Shown here in pieces: positions 1 through 8,416 of a DNA stretch of 64,000 bases. Below the pieces are notes generated by a model. The model saw nothing but the letters and a program-made list of their open reading frames with translations, was not told the DNA's origin and did no database searches. How positions within the stretch are numbered: position 1 is the stretch's first letter; every line of letters begins with the position of its first letter. Origin of the DNA: Cupriavidus sp. EM10 (lineage in GTDB: Bacteria; Pseudomonadota; Gammaproteobacteria; Burkholderiales; Burkholderiaceae); the NCBI RefSeq assembly GCF_018729255.1, contig NZ_CP076062.1, positions 248,001-312,000 on the forward strand, given 5' to 3'. Both the position numbers and the translations under genes were made by a program.

Positions 1-144
1 CTTTCGGTCGTTCTCTTCCATCTGTTATTCCTGCACGGTGCGTCGTTATCGATACTCAGCCAATCTAAGGGCGATCGAGACTCTCGGCAAGGGGCGCGGC
101 TCCTCCGGCCGCCGTGGGGAGGGGCATAATCTTGAAATCCGGAT

Positions 145-914
145 TTACTCGAGATCTGCGGCCTCGGCGCGGCCTTCCGCCCATGCCTTCAGCAGGATAG
201 GCTCGTCGGCAAACATGATGGGGGCTCATCCAGGCCTGCGTGGTAGTCACGTCTACCGACGGCCTCAGCTGCTCTCTCTACGGACTCCCTTTCACTGCGC
301 CATTCCTCAGGGTAGGCAATGCGGGTGATGCGTGCCAGCGCGAGAGCAACCCGCTCGTCCAGCCCTCGCATGCGAGGGGCAGGTGGCTTCGGGCGGGATT
401 TCGGCGCCGGCAACATTCCGAAATGGGCCTGAGAAATTGATACTCGCCGACGAAGGTGGGTCGCCTGAGCTCGAAGCCCCTTCGCGGTACTGAAGTTATC
501 CCAGCCAGCCTCGATGGACGCTTCAGACGTGAGCTCACCGGCCTGGGTAAGCATCGCGGCCCATTGCTCGGGTGAGTCAAACTCGGTCAGCCAGCCATTC
601 CCCTCATAGCATTGAAGGACAGCCTCGTCGTTGTTCAGGAGGAGGACGCGGCTCGGCGTGAACTGGCCGTCGTACTCTTCGTATTCGTCCGCTGACCTCG
701 ACTCGCCGTGATACCGCTGCCACGCTGATTCAGCGAGGGCCTTGCCATCCGCCATTGAAAGCGGATGACTGATCGGCACCTGCCGGCGGCCATCCATGTA
801 GAAGTACGCGAGCCCTGGATGCTCGTCGTGCATGTCCCGACATACCTGGCCCTCTACAACAATGCTGGCGACTTGCATTTGTGCACTCGTGTGTGAATAC
901 CGCGGTCCTGACAA
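145..914 (-). CDS. Hypothetical protein, frameshifted near its C-terminus
   Basis: I do not recognise a family. The uninterrupted frame starts at a TTG (914), with GAGG about 10 bases upstream, and stops at 189. An ATG at 878 is another possible start. Around 220-224 a run of five C on the coding strand breaks the frame. With one more C the protein would continue IMFADEPILLKAWAEGRA to a stop at 145-147. That tail is more protein-like than the out-of-frame end SCLPTSLSC, so I give the longer span. No signal peptide or membrane segment is seen. It is the last gene of a leftward series of small genes. Confidence 0.6.
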
Positions 915-942
915 CTAACGCGCCTCGATCATCTCTACTGCG

Positions 943-1818
943 CTAGCGGGCGGATAGCAGGACGCTGAGAGGGGCAAGGAGGCTCCTGCCGCCGGCAAAC
1001 ACGCCGACCATCTGTGCGGCGCCGAACAAGAACAGCAGGAGTCCAAACCCCTTGGCAAACCGGTGGCGATTCCTTGCATCGGGCCTCAACGGCTCGAAGG
1101 CGTTCAGAAACACGGACAGGACGATGGCAATCGTGGCCACCGCCAACATTCCCAGCCACGACGGCATCAGGCCGCGGCGCTCACTCTGATCGGTTGCCGC
1201 CGGCGGCATGTCCGTCCCCTCGAGGGGTGTGGCTGCCGGGGCTGCTTCTGGAGCGGAGGCGATCGGCGCGATCGGCGTCGGCATGGGCGACGCCGGCGGC
1301 GGAGCAGATGAGACTGCTTTCACGGGGGAGGGCGTGCCCTTGACTTTGAACCGCGCTTCCTGCGGCGGGAAGCAGACGCCCACCCCGGCACAGCCCTGAT
1401 ACCTGACCGTCATCTTGAAGCGATGGGGGGCTTGCTCTGCCACTGTCAGCCGCACCGTGGCGTCCCTGGAAAACACCTTCTGCTGACCAAGAACCCGATC
1501 CACCCTCACTTCTGCTGCTGGGAAAACAGGGTCGCTAAGGCCGCCAGGTGGGTCGGTCTCGATGCGGATCTTGTCCCGATAGAGGTGATATCCGTCGGCG
1601 ATAGAGAACCGGAGCTCAATCTCGTGCCCGTGCTGCTGCACTGTCGGGCGGAATGCCTGGTCGGGGCTGAGGGTTTGCTCAACGGCCACGCCGGAAGAGG
1701 CAATGGCCATTGCGATGGGATCGTCGGTAGGCGATGCGAGTGCGATCGCCGGAACTGCGGCTATGACTGCCGCGGAAACTAGGGAAAATGCTGCCCACAT
1801 GTTGAGTCTACTTGTCAT
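943..1818 (-). CDS. Periplasmic DsbD N-terminal (alpha) domain protein with membrane tail
   Basis: The start is the ATG at 1818, which places a signal peptide (MTSRLNMWAAFSLVSAAVIA) at the N-terminus. Residues about 45-165 resemble the DsbD alpha domain: a hydration-type beta sandwich with the region GYHLYRDKIRI and a cysteine pair in YQGCAGVGVCFPP, the pair that normally relays electrons to periplasmic partners. A Pro/Ala-rich linker follows, then two or three membrane helices resembling only the end of the DsbD transmembrane domain. The thioredoxin-like gamma domain and most of the eight-helix core are missing. It is either a shortened DsbD or a separate periplasmic reductase adaptor. Domain call fairly sure; role inferred. 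Confidence 0.75.
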   Translation of the reverse strand: MTSRLNMWAAFSLVSAAVIAAVPAIALASPTDDPIAMAIASSGVAVEQTLSPDQAFRPTVQQHGHEIELRFSIADGYHLYRDKIRIETDPPGGLSDPVFPAAEVRVDRVLGQQKVFSRDATVRLTVAEQAPHRFKMTVRYQGCAGVGVCFPPQEARFKVKGTPSPVKAVSSAPPPASPMPTPIAPIASAPEAAPAATPLEGTDMPPAATDQSERRGLMPSWLGMLAVATIAIVLSVFLNAFEPLRPDARNRHRFAKGFGLLLFLFGAAQMVGVFAGGRSLLAPLSVLLSAR

Positions 1819-1856
1819 ACATAAAGTTGCCGGGCACGTGGGGCTCGCAGTACATC

Positions 1857-2261
1857 TCATCCGCGACTGCGCTGCGCCCCACATTCGGGACAACGCATCG
1901 ATGAAGCTCTCTGGCTCGGGGTTTGACGCTTCAACCACCTTTCGAACGGGAGCATCGTGGCAGCTCCGACGGCCATGACGTAGATCGTGACCACACCGAG
2001 TGTCAAAGCGAAGGTCGTCAGGTCATGAAATAGGGTTCCTGGCTCAGGTATGGTGCTCGAGAACCACGCGCGCAATGGAATGAGCCATGGTTCGTACATT
2101 GCCAAAGCCGAGAAGAACAGGAGGATCACCCCGAGCAGTATCGTTAGCAGATGCGTAGCTGCATCACCGTTACCCATGCTTCGATGCTCGACATAGACAC
2201 TGCGACCAAGGATGCATACTCCGGTGATCAAACAAATGCCCGCCCAAATCCAATCCAACAT
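1857..2261 (-). CDS. Small membrane protein with C-terminal CxxC
   Basis: 134 residues with about three predicted membrane helices (residues 3-20, 38-58, 85-105). The short cytosolic tail ends in CPECGAQ, half of a zinc ribbon. It lies 38 bases upstream of the DsbD-domain gene on the same strand, so the two are probably cotranscribed. A membrane protein with a thiol pair beside a disulfide-relay domain may mean shared redox work, but that is inference. No family recognised. Confidence 0.6.
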   Translation of the reverse strand: MLDWIWAGICLITGVCILGRSVYVEHRSMGNGDAATHLLTILLGVILLFFSALAMYEPWLIPLRAWFSSTIPEPGTLFHDLTTFALTLGVVTIYVMAVGAATMLPFERWLKRQTPSQRASSMRCPECGAQRSRG

Positions 2262-2391
2262 GGTCCTGTCCTTCCTTTAGGTCCCCGACGCGGTGCGATC
2301 CAGCAACGCCCCAGCCGGCGCGGTCCACTCTGCCGTTATCAGGGCAGGTTGCCGCTCCCTTTCCAATTCACGAAAGCTGTCGCGCACCGCA

Positions 2392-2640
2392 TCAGAACGG
2401 CAACGGCGGCAGCACTTGGCCGGCCATGGACAACGCCATGATCACAATCACTGCTGCAAATCCGGCGCCCCATTGGCGTTTGGTTACCATCATTGCCCCC
2501 GCAATGATGCACGCGGAGGCTGGCAACAGGCCTTTGAGGACGCCCAGCCAATACCCCAAGCCAGCAAGACAAACTGCGAACACCAGTCCAGCCTGGCCAG
2601 CGACCTTGAATCGATCGGCTGCTTCCATCTTTCTCTCCAA
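2392..2640 (-). CDS. Small hydrophobic membrane protein
   Basis: 82 residues, or 78 from the second ATG at 2628. Two to three membrane helices cover most of the chain (GLVFAVCLAGLGYWLGVL, then ASACIIAGAMMV and AAVIVIMALSMAG). It precedes the 1857-2261 membrane gene on the same strand. No family recognised. Confidence 0.55.
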   Translation of the reverse strand: MERKMEAADRFKVAGQAGLVFAVCLAGLGYWLGVLKGLLPASACIIAGAMMVTKRQWGAGFAAVIVIMALSMAGQVLPPLPF

Positions 2641-2793
2641 AATCGAGCGCAGTGCACTCGGGTTTACCGGCTGCCGGCCGGTACGGGCGCTTCAAACTGA
2701 GCGTCGCAGACTCATAGCAATACACACAACGTATTGTTATCTGTTATTGTAAATTTCGTCAAGTTGAGATTGCCCAGTGGTTCGCCGTTCGAA

Positions 2794-3051
2794 TCACGTT
2801 TGAGGCGCTCTCGCCTCAGCGTCGACGTTGAACTTCTGATCGAGCAAGCGCCGAGACTCTTCGTTGAGGACCCCATCGTCAAACAGCAATGTGCACGGCT
2901 CTACTTTTGTTCGAAGGCCCCTCCACGCCCGCCGAACGAACGGTACCCAATCCTTGGCAGCCGCCTTGCTCGGATAGGCATTTCCAACGCGCGTCCATCC
3001 CGAGGCAGGATGCAAGATCATCGTGAAGTAGACAGTCCTTGTCGTTTGCAT
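2794..3051 (-). CDS. Hypothetical protein
   Basis: 85 residues starting at ATG 3051, rich in basic and aromatic residues (KDWVPFVRRAWRGLR), with no cysteine pattern or membrane segment that suggests a role. The 153 bases between it and the next gene (2641-2793) hold an AT-rich stretch that loosely resembles the GATACGT-type operator seen elsewhere in the window. The Shine-Dalgarno is weak, so the start is uncertain. Confidence 0.45.
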   Translation of the reverse strand: MQTTRTVYFTMILHPASGWTRVGNAYPSKAAAKDWVPFVRRAWRGLRTKVEPCTLLFDDGVLNEESRRLLDQKFNVDAEARAPQT

Positions 3052-3076
3052 GGCACCGTTCTCGCGCTGAGGCAGC

Positions 3077-3373
3077 CTAGGCCGTTGGTGGATTCTTGGC
3101 CTTCATGACGGCCATGTGCGCGGCGACTGCTTCATCCTTGAGAACGATCACGATCGGGCCCTCTCGAAAGTCGCCACTCATGGTCCCATGCAACGCGTCT
3201 TGTTCTGCCTCGGTGAGATTGCGCCATTTCGCAATCCAATCGACCTTCCCGAAAAGCAAGCCGGACGGCCCCGTGGCGCTTGATTGTCCGACCGATAGAC
3301 CGTTCTCGCGGCACCATTCGCGGGCTGCTTCGAGCGCGGCCCATGTGCCTTTCTGGCAAAACTCGATTCGCAT
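3077..3373 (-). CDS. Hypothetical protein
   Basis: 98 residues from ATG 3373, chosen over an upstream start because GAGAAAG lies just before it. The sequence is mixed alpha/beta (WAALEAAREWCRENGLSVG, then FREGPIVIVLKDEAVAAHM) and soluble. No family recognised. It sits 25 bases upstream of the 2794-3051 gene in the same leftward series. Confidence 0.55.
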   Translation of the reverse strand: MRIEFCQKGTWAALEAAREWCRENGLSVGQSSATGPSGLLFGKVDWIAKWRNLTEAEQDALHGTMSGDFREGPIVIVLKDEAVAAHMAVMKAKNPPTA

Positions 3374-3455
3374 ATGACTTTCTCGATCTGAAAGAGATTC
3401 ACACTTCCGACGCTCTGCGCGACATATCAACAATCAGCGGGCCTAGACACCGATT

Positions 3456-3734
3456 TCAGTCGCCAAGGCTCTCAATGCAATAGGGACGATTCTCGTTGCC
3501 CGGGAGATTCCAGTCCCATGCTGAAACCTTGGCCCTGCAACCCGCAACAGGACATTCCAAAGGAGAGAGGTCGCTCGCACGGTCTATGGGCTCCGCCTGG
3601 ATCGAGAGGCTCAACGGCTGGCCATGTACTGGGCACAAGCCACGATCCAGTCTCCACAAGCGTTGTAGGTCAACGGGTAGTCGCCGCTTGGTCCGCGCAT
3701 CCGTCGCCAGGAACGACGAGAAATCCTCGGTCAT
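3456..3734 (-). CDS. Small putative zinc-binding protein
   Basis: 92 residues from ATG 3734, which follows a good GGAG. Two half-sites that could bind a metal are present: CPVHG near residue 35 and CPVAGCRAK near residue 61, the spacing of a small zinc ribbon. Overlaps the end of the upstream gene (3670-3918) by 65 bases, suggesting translational coupling. Function unknown. Confidence 0.55.
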   Translation of the reverse strand: MTEDFSSFLATDARTKRRLPVDLQRLWRLDRGLCPVHGQPLSLSIQAEPIDRASDLSPLECPVAGCRAKVSAWDWNLPGNENRPYCIESLGD

Positions 3735-3918
3735 TGACTTGCCTTCGCCTCCAAGAAATTGCTGCATCGGAAAAAGCCCTTGCAGCCGCCCCAACAGAGT
3801 TCGCATAGCGGTCAAACCCCAACTCGCGTAACTTGGCTGCCTTCTCTTCGGCGTCATACGCTTGGCGCCACAGGCCTTTAGTGAGCCGGGATACCGATGG
3901 TTTCTTACGTTGTTTCAT
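3670..3918 (-). CDS. Hypothetical small basic protein
   Basis: 82 residues from ATG 3918, preceded by GAGGGG. The N-terminus is strongly basic (MKQRKKPSVSRLTKG) and the middle is a predicted helix (YDAEEKAAKLRELGFDRYA). The last 21 codons overlap the next gene in a different frame. The downstream half could be mis-set if a base is missing, but no clear homopolymer break is seen. Function unknown. Confidence 0.5.
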   Translation of the reverse strand: MKQRKKPSVSRLTKGLWRQAYDAEEKAAKLRELGFDRYANSVGAAARAFSDAAISWRRRQVNDRGFLVVPGDGCADQAATTR

Positions 3919-4039
3919 GTCGCCCCTCAGTCGTGTTTGGCGTTGGAATTCACGGAGATGGTTGTGCCCGCGACAACGCGTCAAAAGGTGGTTCAAGCGA
4001 ACGGAGCGTCGATCGGCATCTTCCTGAGCAACGTTGTGG

Positions 4040-5428
4040 TCAGCGAGAAATAACCCCCTCCAGGCGCGGGGCGTAGTCACGCACCCATTGCGCTGCGAGA
4101 GGCGAGCGGAGCGCGGCCTCGACTCGATCAAGCACGTCAGGCTCACCGCACACGATGCTCAGGTTGTGGTTGATCGGCAGAATGCCGGGCGGGACGCGCA
4201 CGGCCTTAGGCGACGTGGCGATCCGCGGCACGAGCAATGTCTCGCGGGACAGATCCATGCGGTGAAAGGTCTCCGGCGGTAGCCAGAAGGTACCCCGCCG
4301 GCCCCGTGCCGCCATCTTGTGCATATGGCGCTGCAAGTGCTCAATCAGGCGATTGCACGGCGTCACACCAGGCGCCGTCCTGATGGCGAATCGCCGCGGC
4401 GTGCAAAGGCGGCCGTCGACAATGTCATCGGTGTCGACCGCTGGCACCAGGTACTCGCCCGGCAGCGTCGCGGCCGTTTCTTTGTCCACCACAAAGATCC
4501 CGGAAGAGCCGAGCCATGGTGCGATGCGTACCTGGGCGAACTGTTCCAGCGTTGGAAGGCCTTCATAACGGCTTTCGTCGACGCCTGGATAGATTGGCCG
4601 CTCCGTAAGCACGCGAAAATCGTGCGAACGCTGCAGTTCGGCCGTCGCCTTCAGCACGACAGACACAGGATGAACCCTCGGGGGCGTGCCCGAGCGACGG
4701 TTCTTCGGGCGATAGAACACCGAGCTTGAGTCCAACCGTTCAAGGTGGGAAATGGCAAGCCGGGTCCCTAAGGTCGCGCGAAGTTTCGCGGCCCCGGCAT
4801 TCTGGAGCCAACGATCGGCAGTTACAAACCCGATCTGACCATCCGGATGAATGGCACGACTGCAACGCTCCAGGAAGCTATGCAGAAGATCTTTCGCAGC
4901 GAAATCCGGGACATGGCCGGAATAGAGGTCCTGCAGAACGGGCGGGACGTTGACCCAGCGCAGGTAGGGCGGATTGCCGGCGACAACGTGATAGACGGCC
5001 GTTTGCGGCCCGTCAGTCAGGAAATCCCGGTTATGGACCATCGACTCGGCCACTTTGGTGGCAGTCGCGTGGTCATAGCCATGTCGGCACAGCGTAGCTG
5101 CGACACGTGCACGCGCCTCGATGCACGCGCCTGCGTGCACCTCCCAGCCCTCGACTTGCGCCAGCAGACTGGCGCTTGTTAGGCGCGAGTGCTTGCTGGC
5201 TGCAAGGAGCTTTCCAAGGGCACGCTCAAGGAACATGCCGTCACCGCAGCTCGGGTCGACCAGCCGGCGCCCATCCCGAGGCCAGTCAAGCCGCCCAAGG
5301 AGTTGGTCCACCACCGGCCCCGCGGTATAGATCGCCGTCGCCTGGTGCAGTCGCTCAACCGCTTCTGCTCGAGCCTGATCAATTTGGCTGTGCTGTGACT
5401 GCCGATACTCAGTGATTTCGGTCTGCAT
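4040..5428 (-). CDS. N6-adenine DNA methyltransferase
   Basis: 462 residues from ATG 5428. It transfers a methyl group from S-adenosylmethionine to adenine in DNA. Motif I (SAM pocket) is LVDPSCGDGMFLE near residues 57-68. Motif IV (catalytic) is GNPPYLRW near 151-158. The long C-terminal part would hold the target-recognition domain, as in Eco57I/TaqI-like enzymes. No restriction gene lies beside it, so it is probably a solitary methylase that could protect a mobile element from host restriction or affect its own regulation. Family assignment is strong; target site unknown. Confidence 0.85.
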   Translation of the reverse strand: MQTEITEYRQSQHSQIDQARAEAVERLHQATAIYTAGPVVDQLLGRLDWPRDGRRLVDPSCGDGMFLERALGKLLAASKHSRLTSASLLAQVEGWEVHAGACIEARARVAATLCRHGYDHATATKVAESMVHNRDFLTDGPQTAVYHVVAGNPPYLRWVNVPPVLQDLYSGHVPDFAAKDLLHSFLERCSRAIHPDGQIGFVTADRWLQNAGAAKLRATLGTRLAISHLERLDSSSVFYRPKNRRSGTPPRVHPVSVVLKATAELQRSHDFRVLTERPIYPGVDESRYEGLPTLEQFAQVRIAPWLGSSGIFVVDKETAATLPGEYLVPAVDTDDIVDGRLCTPRRFAIRTAPGVTPCNRLIEHLQRHMHKMAARGRRGTFWLPPETFHRMDLSRETLLVPRIATSPKAVRVPPGILPINHNLSIVCGEPDVLDRVEAALRSPLAAQWVRDYAPRLEGVISR

Positions 5429-5480
5429 TGTGTTTCCCGGAGGGCCGGGCGGATCTCCCGCCCGGTGCATTCCTGTTGCG

Positions 5481-5663
5481 TTAGGAAGCCTTATCGGCAT
5501 CGGCGAATGGCTCCGGCACGGCTTCATAGCGGTGCGCTTGACCTCGGAGTGCGGCACCTTGGTTCCCGCAGCTCACGAGTGTCTGTGCCAAGTTTGGGTC
5601 TAGGACGTCGTCACGAACCAACACGCGCTCGCCATTCGCTTCGATAAGCCAGATTTCGTACAC
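5481..5663 (-). CDS. Hypothetical small protein
   Basis: 60 residues from a GTG at 5663, preceded by GAGAGGGGG. The N-terminus reads MYEIWLIEANGERVLVRDDV, a plausible beta hairpin. It ends 52 bases before the methyltransferase start and shares the intergenic region 5664-5803 with the divergent gene at 5804. That region contains the 17-bp palindrome. No family recognised. Confidence 0.5.
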   Translation of the reverse strand: MYEIWLIEANGERVLVRDDVLDPNLAQTLVSCGNQGAALRGQAHRYEAVPEPFADADKAS

Positions 5664-5779
5664 GTAGTGCGCCCCCTCTCTCTATGCAGAGCTCTGGCAA
5701 GGACAAAACGATCAGCCGACAGGCCGGTGGATGTCTGCCGCTCTCACTCTGGCGACGATTTTGCGTATGATATAGTATA

Positions 5780-5796
5780 GATACGTGTTACGTATC
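5780..5796. promoter_or_regulatory. 17-bp palindromic operator, best copy
   Basis: GATACGTGTTACGTATC: two perfect 7-base arms (GATACGT and ACGTATC) around GTT. It lies between divergent genes and just after a TATAGT that may be a -10 element. Close copies occur at 56603 and 59881 and weaker ones at 10665, 13027 and 52259, which suggests one dimeric DNA-binding regulator. Confidence 0.6.
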
Positions 5797-5803
5797 GAAG
5801 CGT

Positions 5804-6172
5804 ATGTATTCGACGACATCACTACCGCCCATGAACCAACTAGTCAGTGAACCAGCGCCACCACAGACGGTGGAATCCGAGGCCCTCTTCCTGTGTGGTG
5901 AGGCGTTCATGCAGATTCGCAAGCTCAGCGGGATCGTGGCAGAGCCAAAGCCTCGCCGCGGCGTTTTCGGACGATTTTCCCCAACTGATCGGGGTGCGGC
6001 GGATCGCCGTTCCAGGGCCGCCGCGTTGATCTACGAGCTTTCCGACGTCGCCCACAACCTGCCCGAGATGGTGAGGCTGGGGGTGCATACCAAACAGTTC
6101 GCCTACTTCTCTCAGCAAACGAACAAGCTTGCGGGGGCGCTAGTAGAGGCACGCAGCCTAGCGAGGATTTGA
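5804..6172 (+). CDS. Hypothetical protein
   Basis: 122 residues from ATG 5804; a second ATG at 5831 is another possible start, and neither has a clear Shine-Dalgarno. The middle is helical and basic, ending AYFSQQTNKLAGALVEARSLARI. It lies directly downstream of the best palindromic operator. Its stop overlaps the region of the next start, so it probably forms an operon with the DUF2726 gene and the membrane genes to 7543. Function unknown. Confidence 0.6.
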   Translation: MYSTTSLPPMNQLVSEPAPPQTVESEALFLCGEAFMQIRKLSGIVAEPKPRRGVFGRFSPTDRGAADRRSRAAALIYELSDVAHNLPEMVRLGVHTKQFAYFSQQTNKLAGALVEARSLARI

Positions 6173-6174
6173 CT

Positions 6175-6654
6175 ATGGAGATCAGTTACACCGGTCTTGT
6201 GGTCGTCTGCGCGATCCTCGCGGTGCTCGTCTACCTCGTCGTCATGAGGCTGCAGTCGGGGTCGAAGTACTCCCCCAAACACTACCAAACGATCCCACTG
6301 TTGACCGAGCATGAGCAGGACTTGTTCTGGCGCCTGAAAGAGGCCGCCGGCCGGGACCTGATCGTCGCACCACAGGTGGTGTTTGGAGCGTTCCTCAAGG
6401 TCAAGACCATGGCGTTGGTCGACAAGACAAAGGCGCGTCACCAGGTGGCCCACAACCGCGGCGACTTCATCGTCTGCAACAAGGAATTCCGTGTGGTCGC
6501 TGTCATCGAGCTCGACGACGCGACGCATGACAAGAGCGCGCAGAAGGCGCTTGACCGCCGCCGCGACCAGCTGCTGAAGACCGTAGGGGTCAAGGCAATC
6601 CGGTACCGGAAGATGCCTGAGGTCGCGAAGATCCGTGCGGATCTCGGGCTTTGA
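6175..6654 (+). CDS. Membrane-anchored DUF2726 domain protein
   Basis: 159 residues from ATG 6175, preceded by GAGG. Residues 4-25 form one membrane helix. From about residue 40 the sequence follows the DUF2726 pattern: LLTEHEQDLFWRL at the start, HRGDFIVCNKE-like region, then VVAVIELDDATHD and a terminal VKAIRYRKMPEV. DUF2726 is thought to adopt a restriction-endonuclease-like fold (D...ExD). The residues IELDD fit that core, but activity is not shown. Overlaps the next gene by 4 bases. Confidence 0.8.
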   Translation: MEISYTGLVVVCAILAVLVYLVVMRLQSGSKYSPKHYQTIPLLTEHEQDLFWRLKEAAGRDLIVAPQVVFGAFLKVKTMALVDKTKARHQVAHNRGDFIVCNKEFRVVAVIELDDATHDKSAQKALDRRRDQLLKTVGVKAIRYRKMPEVAKIRADLGL

Positions 6655-7058
6655 GTATCTCCACAATACCTACCAGTATGATCATGCTCCACTCAATCGG
6701 CTTCGTCCTTCTCTCTGCTGCGGCAATCGCGGTTCTCTACTTCCTCTGGCGCAAGACGCCCAAAGCCCCGGTACTGCTGGAAGATCGCGTGGCTGCAAGC
6801 CTGTCCCATTTCGGCTTCGTTATTGCCCTTGCACTTGGGATCGGGGCACTCATCCTCATAGAGAAAGAGCTCCTGTCGGCATGCCGTTGGGTTGCGTCAT
6901 TTGTGCCGGAGACAAACTCGCCGCTTGACGCTGTGCCGGTCACGATTCTTGACCTGGCCGGCAGCTTTGGCATTGTTGCTGCAATCTTCGCCGCGGCGCT
7001 GCTCATTGCTATCGCTGACGATCGCGCCCGTCCCAGTTCCTTGCCCGTAGGCCGGTGA
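6651..7058 (+). CDS. Membrane protein of unknown function
   Basis: 135 residues from a TTG overlapping the previous stop; ATGs at 6678 and 6684 are other possible starts. Three membrane helices are visible (IGFVLLSAAAIAVLYFLW, FGFVIALALGIGALILI, SFGIVAAIFAAALLIAI). It belongs to the 5804-7543 gene string. No family recognised. Confidence 0.6.
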   Translation: MSISTIPTSMIMLHSIGFVLLSAAAIAVLYFLWRKTPKAPVLLEDRVAASLSHFGFVIALALGIGALILIEKELLSACRWVASFVPETNSPLDAVPVTILDLAGSFGIVAAIFAAALLIAIADDRARPSSLPVGR

Positions 7059-7060
7059 CC

Positions 7061-7204
7061 ATGGACAGGCTCGAGCTTCTTTCGACCGCAATGCGGGCGG
7101 GCTGCTTCTATGCGGTCTACCGATTGGTGATCGCGATCTTCTACCCGTGGCTTGCCAGCGCGGTGTGGCAAGAGTCGGTGGGGCCGCTGCTGGTGAGGCA
7201 CTGA
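7061..7204 (+). CDS. Short hydrophobic protein (47 residues)
   Basis: A small frame starting ATG 7061, two bases after the previous stop, reads MDRLELLSTAMRAGCFYAVY and ends LLVRH. The middle (VYRLVIAIFYPWLASAVW) could be a membrane segment. Its tight spacing between two membrane-protein genes favours translation, but nothing else supports it. Confidence 0.35.
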   Translation: MDRLELLSTAMRAGCFYAVYRLVIAIFYPWLASAVWQESVGPLLVRH

Positions 7205-7228
7205 ACCAGGCTGGCGCAAGCTGATGAC

Positions 7229-7543
7229 GTGGCGAGGATGTCGTATCTGCCTTCTCGACAGGGCGAGCCGGCGGTCTTCCGCCTTGGCACGCTGGCTATC
7301 AGCGATGTGACTCAGGGGGTTCGGGACGGGCTGTTGCTCGGCGTGCTCGCGGCGCTTGTGCCAGAGATCGTTCGGCCGTTCTTCTTGACGTCGCTACTTG
7401 CCTTCGTCCTCGCAATTCAAGGCTGGCGGTTCGCGCGAGCGCAAGGCGCTGCGGCCACCGACATCGGGTTTGACGCGGTGAGGGACGTTCTGCTGTTCGC
7501 CGGCGCGATCGTCGCGGTGCAGTGGAGTGGGGTGCTTGCGTAG
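7229..7543 (+). CDS. Small membrane protein
   Basis: 104 residues from GTG 7229, or 101 from ATG 7238. At least two membrane helices (GLLLGVLAALVPEIV and FLTSLLAFVLAIQGWRFA) and a third near the C-terminus (VLLFAGAIVAVQWSGV). Last gene of the string that starts at 5804. No family recognised. Confidence 0.5.
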   Translation: MARMSYLPSRQGEPAVFRLGTLAISDVTQGVRDGLLLGVLAALVPEIVRPFFLTSLLAFVLAIQGWRFARAQGAAATDIGFDAVRDVLLFAGAIVAVQWSGVLA

Positions 7544-7591
7544 AGGCGGCGAGCAGCGCCGCAGTTCGTCAAGTGATACGGGAGGTCTGTC

Positions 7592-8416
7592 ATGTCCATC
7601 AACGCTCAGTCGAAACGAAGCATCAAGATCCTCCTCAATCTGTCGGCGGGACTTGAGGAAACCGGGCGTACCTACTCAGACGGTGTTGTGAGATTGAACT
7701 CCAACATCCGCCACGCCGCTGCCGCCGGCGCCGCGGCCCTCAGCCAGCTGCAGGGGGTGCCACTGCCGACCGTGCCTGAGAAGGCGGGTGCCGCCGCTGA
7801 CGCAAGGAAGCGCGTACCCGAGGCCGGGCAGGTCGAGATGCCGTCGCCAGTCGAATGGCTGGATCGCCTCAAGCTCGCCAAGGGCTTCCATGCGGACGTC
7901 ACCCTTGCCGAGTATCTCGGCGTGTCGAAGCAGCATTTTTCGCAATGGCGCACTGGGAAGGCGTCGCTGTCCGTGGACGAAGCCTGGAAAGTCGCACTGG
8001 GTCTGGATGTCGATCCGCTGCTTGTCATCGCCAGCGTTCAATTCCACGCCAGCCAGAATGACAAGCGCCAGGTCTGGATAGATCTCGCGCGCACACGGCT
8101 GGTGGGGACATCCGACGGTGCGACGCCCAAGGCAGACACTGATCGCGCTCCTGGGCTGGAATCCAAGGGATCGAAGTGGTCGCCGGAGGAAGATGCGCTC
8201 CTCAAGGATGAGGTTGAGCGCAAGGTGCCCTACGTTGACATCGCAGCTTCGCATCGCCGCTCGGTGGCCGCCATTCTTTACAGGCTGTACAACGTGCACG
8301 ATCTGTTGGGCGATGCTGAGATGGAAGAGCTCTGCGGCCTCCACTCTGTTCGGTTCTCGCCGAAGGCAGTAGCCCCCGCTGAAGAGTCGAGTGCCAAGCC
8401 TGAAGACCCCCTGTAG
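7592..8416 (+). CDS. HTH protein (XRE/DUF3693-like) with a Myb/SANT-like C-terminal segment
   Basis: 274 residues from ATG 7592. Residues 88-150 look like a Cro/C1-type helix-turn-helix: LAEYLGVSKQHFSQWRTGKA then VDEAWKVALGLDVDPLLVIA, close to phage DUF3693 proteins. Residues about 192-235 (KWSPEEDALLKDEVERKVPY... SVAAILYRLYNVH) resemble a Myb/SANT-type helix bundle that also binds DNA. Two DNA-binding modules on one chain suggest a regulator of the element. The N-terminal 85 residues are Ala-rich and unclear. HTH assignment is good; the SANT-like call is tentative. Confidence 0.7.
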   Translation: MSINAQSKRSIKILLNLSAGLEETGRTYSDGVVRLNSNIRHAAAAGAAALSQLQGVPLPTVPEKAGAAADARKRVPEAGQVEMPSPVEWLDRLKLAKGFHADVTLAEYLGVSKQHFSQWRTGKASLSVDEAWKVALGLDVDPLLVIASVQFHASQNDKRQVWIDLARTRLVGTSDGATPKADTDRAPGLESKGSKWSPEEDALLKDEVERKVPYVDIAASHRRSVAAILYRLYNVHDLLGDAEMEELCGLHSVRFSPKAVAPAEESSAKPEDPL

